Source: Listeria cornellensis FSL F6-0969
GTDB taxonomy: Bacteria; Bacillota; Bacilli; Lactobacillales; Listeriaceae
Direction of reading: 5' to 3'
Length of the DNA: 64,000 bases
Assembly (NCBI RefSeq): GCF_000525855.1
Contig: NZ_AODE01000013.1
Location: 124,001-188,000, forward strand
Made by a program: the position numbers and the translations under genes. Below the pieces are notes generated by a model. It saw nothing but the letters and a program-made list of their open reading frames with translations. It had not been told where the DNA came from and did no database searches. Within the stretch, counting starts at the first letter, position 1. Each line of letters begins with the position of its first letter. Positions 60,451 through 64,000 of this stretch are shown here, one piece after another.

Positions 60451-61026
60451 GTGAAAAAATATCCTAAAAAAGAGAGGCAAACGAGACTGGTCCAAGCGAT
60501 TGAAGACAATCCGTTTATCACGGACGAACAATTGGCCGAAAAGTTTCAAGTCAGCGTGCAGACAGTTCGACTAGACCGGGTTGCACTCGCGATTCCAGAA
60601 CTTCGCGAACGAATTAAACATGTGGCTTCCGAAAACTACGCAGATGCCGTTCGCTCCCTTCCAATCGAAGAAATTATCGGTGAAATCATTGATATTGAAT
60701 TAAATAAAGGCGCTATTTCGATTTTTGAAGTAGGTCCAGAACATGTTTTTAAGCGAAATAAAATTGCCCGTGGACATCATTTATTCGCCCAAGCTAATTC
60801 GCTTGCAACGGCGATTATTCCGAACGATTTGGCCCTAACAACCCAAGCGACCGTTCGATTTATCCATTCCGTTAAAGAAGGCGAACGCGTGATTGCAAAG
60901 GCGAAAGTGCGTGATGATCGCGATAGTAAGTCGATCACGATTGTCGATGTCAACAGCTATGTCGGCGATGAAATGGTGTTAAAAGGAAAATTCGAGATGT
61001 ACCATACAAAAGAAAAAAAGGAGTGA
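60451..61026 (+). CDS. fapR: fatty acid and phospholipid synthesis regulator FapR
   Basis: 191 residues: DeoR-like HTH ([37 protein letters not shown]) and a hot-dog ligand domain ([22 protein letters not shown]) that binds malonyl-CoA. Start GTG 60451 after GAGGAGGG; the frame extends to 60415 within the operator region, which I reject. First gene of the fapR-plsX-fabD-fabG operon. Confidence 0.95.
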   Translation: MKKYPKKERQTRLVQAIEDNPFITDEQLAEKFQVSVQTVRLDRVALAIPELRERIKHVASENYADAVRSLPIEEIIGEIIDIELNKGAISIFEVGPEHVFKRNKIARGHHLFAQANSLATAIIPNDLALTTQATVRFIHSVKEGERVIAKAKVRDDRDSKSITIVDVNSYVGDEMVLKGKFEMYHTKEKKE

Positions 61027-61032
61027 CGTGAA

Positions 61033-62070
61033 ATGAGAATCGCGATAGATGCAATGGGCGGCGATAATGCGCCTAAAGAGATTGTGCTTGGTGTTATGAA
61101 AGCCGCCGCACAATATAAAGATGTAGAGTTTCTCCTTTTTGGTGATGAAGTGCAAATTAATGAATATTTGGCAGATAAAACGCGCATTCAAATCATACAT
61201 ACGGATGAAAAAATCGAAAGTGACGATGAACCAGTCCGTGCAGTGAAGCGTAAAAAAAGAGCATCGATGGTTTTAGCCGCGCAAGCCGTGAAAGATGGTG
61301 AGGCAGATGCCTGTATTTCGGCAGGGAACACAGGGGCTTTGATGGCAACTGGGCTATTCGTGATTGGTCGCATTAAAGGCATCGATCGCCCAGCCCTAGC
61401 GCCAACATTGCCAACCGTTACCGGAAAAGGTTTTGTGATGCTTGATTTAGGCGCGAATTCCGAAGCAAAACCCGAACACCTTTTGCAGTTTGGTCTAATG
61501 GGTTCGGTTTACGCGGAGAAAGTCCGTAAAATAGAGCGTCCACGCGTGGCTTTGCTTAATATCGGCACCGAGGAAACAAAAGGAAACGATTTGACGAAGC
61601 GTGCTTTTGAACTCATGAAAAATCAAGAATCGTACCATTTTGTCGGCAATGTGGAAGCACGTGATATCATGATGGACGTCGCGGATGTGATCGTAACAGA
61701 CGGTTTCACGGGAAACATGGTGTTGAAATCAATCGAAGGAACAGCGGGTGCCTTCTTCAGCCTGATGAAAATGAGCTTTATGAACGGTTTCAAAAATAAA
61801 ATCGCTGCATCGTTTTTGAAAAAAGATTTAATGGAACTAAAAGCGAAAATGGATTACAGTGAATACGGTGGCGCTTGCTTATTCGGTGTCCAAGCCCCAG
61901 TCATCAAAGCACATGGCTCATCTAACGCGAAGGCTATTTTCTCAGCGATTCGTCAGGCGCGCGATATGGTCCAAAAACAAGTAGTAGAGACGATTATAAC
62001 CGAAGTAGCGAGCGGTCATTTAAAAGCAGAGCAAGATAAAGCAAATCAAGGAGGCACGAAAGATGAGTAA
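61033..62070 (+). CDS. plsX: phosphate acyltransferase PlsX
   Basis: 345 residues. [30 protein letters not shown] and [16 protein letters not shown] are hallmark segments. Converts acyl-ACP to acyl-phosphate for PlsY. Overlaps fabD by 8 bases. Confidence 0.96.
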   Translation: MRIAIDAMGGDNAPKEIVLGVMKAAAQYKDVEFLLFGDEVQINEYLADKTRIQIIHTDEKIESDDEPVRAVKRKKRASMVLAAQAVKDGEADACISAGNTGALMATGLFVIGRIKGIDRPALAPTLPTVTGKGFVMLDLGANSEAKPEHLLQFGLMGSVYAEKVRKIERPRVALLNIGTEETKGNDLTKRAFELMKNQESYHFVGNVEARDIMMDVADVIVTDGFTGNMVLKSIEGTAGAFFSLMKMSFMNGFKNKIAASFLKKDLMELKAKMDYSEYGGACLFGVQAPVIKAHGSSNAKAIFSAIRQARDMVQKQVVETIITEVASGHLKAEQDKANQGGTKDE

Positions 62071-63013
62071 AATAGCATTCGTATTCCCAGGTCAAGGCTC
62101 ACAAAAGGTAGGCATGGGACAAGATGTTGCAGCAGAATATAAAGAAGCACAGGCGGTTTATACAGCCGCTGACGCTAAATTAGGCTATTCCATTACGGAC
62201 GTTATTCAGAACGGTCCAATGGAACTTTTAACAAAATCAGAAAATGCTCAACCAGCGCTTGTTTCGACGAGTGTAGCGATTTTAAAAGCACTGGAAACGT
62301 ATGATATTAAAGCGGATTTCGTTGCAGGACATAGCTTAGGCGAATACAGTGCACTTGTAGCAGGCGGTTTTTTATCTGCAGAAGATGCGATTTATTTAGT
62401 ACACCGTCGCGGTAAATTGATGGAAGCAGCGGTACCGAACGGTCAAGGCGCGATGGCAGCTATTTTAGGCTTAGATCGCGAAACACTTGGCGCCATCACG
62501 GATTCCGTAACAACAGAAGGTGACGATGTGCAGCTAGCGAACCTCAATTGCCCAGGCCAAATCGTTATTTCAGGAACCGTAGCAGGCGTTGAAAAAGCAG
62601 GTGAACAAGCAAAAATAGCCGGTGCAAAACGCGTGTTACCTCTTGCAGTAAGCGGCCCGTTCCACTCGAAATTAATGGTTCCAGCAGCCGAACAATTCCA
62701 AGGAGAGTTAGAAAAAATAACTTTCCAAGATGGCACAATTCCAGTCGTGAATAACATCGACGCAAAAGCAACCACAGATAAAAATGCCATCCCAGAAAAA
62801 TTAGTACAACAAATCTATTCTCCGGTTTTGTGGGAAGATATCGTTACAAATCTCGTAGCACAAGGCGTGGATACATTTGTTGAAATCGGTTCTGGCAAAG
62901 TACTTTCTGGCCTAATCAAGAAAATTAATCGCGATGTAACGATTCTTGCAGCAGGTGACGCAGCCTCTGTCAAAGAAGTAGCAGAACAATTGAAGGAGGC
63001 AGCAAAAAAATGA
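62063..63013 (+). CDS. fabD: malonyl-CoA:ACP transacylase
   Basis: 316 residues. [14 protein letters not shown], nucleophile serine in [12 protein letters not shown], and GPFHSKLM with the catalytic His. Overlaps fabG by 4 bases. Confidence 0.96.
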   Translation: MSKIAFVFPGQGSQKVGMGQDVAAEYKEAQAVYTAADAKLGYSITDVIQNGPMELLTKSENAQPALVSTSVAILKALETYDIKADFVAGHSLGEYSALVAGGFLSAEDAIYLVHRRGKLMEAAVPNGQGAMAAILGLDRETLGAITDSVTTEGDDVQLANLNCPGQIVISGTVAGVEKAGEQAKIAGAKRVLPLAVSGPFHSKLMVPAAEQFQGELEKITFQDGTIPVVNNIDAKATTDKNAIPEKLVQQIYSPVLWEDIVTNLVAQGVDTFVEIGSGKVLSGLIKKINRDVTILAAGDAASVKEVAEQLKEAAKK

Positions 63014-63753
63014 CTTTAACAGGAAAAGTAGCCCTAGTAACAGGTGGCTCGCGCGGCATTGGTCGCGAAATTGTCATGACCCTAGCCAAGCAAGGCGCAA
63101 CGGTATTTTTTAACTACAATGGCTCTCAAGAAGCCGCAGAAGCAATCGTGCATGAGATTGTAGCAGCAGGTGGAGAAGCCGCAGCGATGAAAGCGAACGT
63201 GGCTGTTGAGGAAGACGTACAAGCCTTATTTAAAGAAGCAGTCGACAAATACGGTCGAATTGATATTTTAGTCAATAACGCAGGAATTACGCGCGATAAC
63301 CTATTGATGCGCATGAAAGTAGACGAATGGGATGCCGTTATCGATACAAATCTAAAAGGCGTTTTCCTATGCACAAAAGCCGTTTCTCGCACGATGATGA
63401 AACAGCGCTACGGTAAAATTATTAATATCACATCTGTCGTTGGTTTGATTGGAAACGCAGGTCAAGCAAACTACGTGGCAAGTAAAGCCGGTGTTATTGG
63501 CCTTACGAAAACGACCGCGCGCGAACTAGCAACACGTGGTATTAACGTGAACGCAGTCGCTCCAGGTTTCATCGCTACGGAAATGACGGACGAGCTTGAT
63601 GAAGCAACAAAAGAAGCGATGTTAGCACAAATTCCGCTAGGGAAATATGGTTCGGTAGAAGACGTTGCGAATGCAGTACTTTTCTTGGCGAGTGATGTCT
63701 CAAGCTACATGACAGGGCAGACGATTGCAATTGACGGCGGCATGACCATGTGA
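63010..63753 (+). CDS. fabG: 3-oxoacyl-[ACP] reductase
   Basis: 247 residues, short-chain dehydrogenase. Cofactor motif [26 protein letters not shown], catalytic Ser in [11 protein letters not shown] and the YxxxK pair in NYVASKAGV. Followed by a strong terminator rather than by acpP, which is the next gene in L. monocytogenes as I remember it. Confidence 0.95.
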   Translation: MTLTGKVALVTGGSRGIGREIVMTLAKQGATVFFNYNGSQEAAEAIVHEIVAAGGEAAAMKANVAVEEDVQALFKEAVDKYGRIDILVNNAGITRDNLLMRMKVDEWDAVIDTNLKGVFLCTKAVSRTMMKQRYGKIINITSVVGLIGNAGQANYVASKAGVIGLTKTTARELATRGINVNAVAPGFIATEMTDELDEATKEAMLAQIPLGKYGSVEDVANAVLFLASDVSSYMTGQTIAIDGGMTM

Positions 63754-63756
63754 TTT

Positions 63757-63785
63757 TATTGGCGAAGAGTTACTCTTCGCCAATT
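63757..63785 (+). terminator. terminator of the fapR-plsX-fabD-fabG operon
   Basis: TTGGCGAAGAG, loop TTA, CTCTTCGCCAA with a short T run: 11-bp perfect stem. Confidence 0.85.
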
Positions 63786-63839
63786 TACCGTTTCTTTTTG
63801 TAAGAGTTCTATTTTTAATGGGGAAAGGAAGATAGATGA

Positions 63840-64000
63840 ATGACACAAATAAAAGTAAATAGAGAAAAAATGATGAATCACGCTGCGGAACTTGGAGATA
63901 GTGTCTCGGGAATGACCCATCATACAAAGAAAAACAACACAATGTCTTACACCCAGTGCAATTCTATGACTAATTGTCAGGAAGCTTTACATGATTTGGT
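63840..64000 (+). CDS. start of a possible type VII secretion-associated protein, cut by the window end
   Basis: ATG 63840 is preceded by AAAGGAAG at 7 bases and opens a frame of 53 codons to the window edge: MTQIKVNREKMMNHAAELG, then polar Ser/Thr/Asn-rich helix-like sequence. This start resembles small proteins of the TIGR04197/DUF3130 type found with type VII (Esx) secretion effectors in Listeria and Staphylococcus. No WxG is seen yet. Two cysteines (QCNS, NCQE) are unusual for the family. The assignment is tentative, since the rest of the gene is missing. Confidence 0.4.
   Translation, partial: MTQIKVNREKMMNHAAELGDSVSGMTHHTKKNNTMSYTQCNSMTNCQEALHDL

Overview
The window looks like a chromosomal segment of a low-GC Firmicute of the family Listeriaceae, most likely Listeria in the broad sense. 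The gene order copZ-ctpA-marR-mntABC-MATE-purine permease-lspA-rluD-pyr operon, then rqcH-yicC-gmk-rpoZ-coaBC-priA-fmt-rsmB-stp-prkA-rsgA-rpe-thiN-rpmB-asp23-fakA-sdaAB-sdaAA-recG-fapR-plsX-fabD-fabG, is the one I remember for L. monocytogenes (lmo1853 down to lmo1807). The species call rests on gene order and protein resemblance from memory; no search was run.

Layout. 1-9.6 kb: copper chaperone end, processing protease, MarR regulator, a manganese-type ABC importer behind an MntR-like box, a MATE exporter, an AzgA-type purine permease, lspA and rluD. 9.6-9.9 kb: a small convergent locus that looks like a type I toxin-antitoxin pair. 10.0-21.8 kb: the de novo UMP operon pyrR-pyrP-pyrB-pyrC-carA-carB-pyrK-pyrD-pyrF-pyrE, with two PyrR attenuators. 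21.8-31.4 kb: a LacI regulator diverging from a sugar-uptake and phosphorolysis operon (SBP, two permeases, GH13, DUF1861-like, GH130, phosphohexomutase) that matches the Listeria beta-1,2-mannobiose locus. 31.9-36.0 kb: rqcH, a small membrane-anchored protein, yicC, gmk, rpoZ. 36.0-40.7 kb: an accessory block (ArsR, monooxygenase, nitroreductase, zinc-less MDR oxidoreductase, a decayed nitroreductase copy, an AT-rich Mrr-type endonuclease) lying between rpoZ and coaBC, which I remember as neighbours in L. monocytogenes. 40.8-63.8 kb: core translation, replication-restart, Ser/Thr signalling, serine catabolism and fatty acid genes. The window ends inside a gene that resembles small type VII secretion-associated proteins.

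Two things stand out. First, an intergenic repeat family (four core copies at about 2.2, 51.0, 53.4 and 56.9 kb, plus satellite hairpin modules) keeps a nested stem structure through compensatory base changes, with near-invariant internal loops; three of the four copies begin within about 10 bases of a stop codon. Second, about eleven otherwise conserved genes, plus the candidate toxin, are split by single-base shifts. Eighteen of the twenty shifts I could place are one extra base in an A or T run of 6-8, which points to homopolymer overcalling in the assembly rather than to real pseudogenes. Coordinates given for those genes span the whole reconstructed gene.
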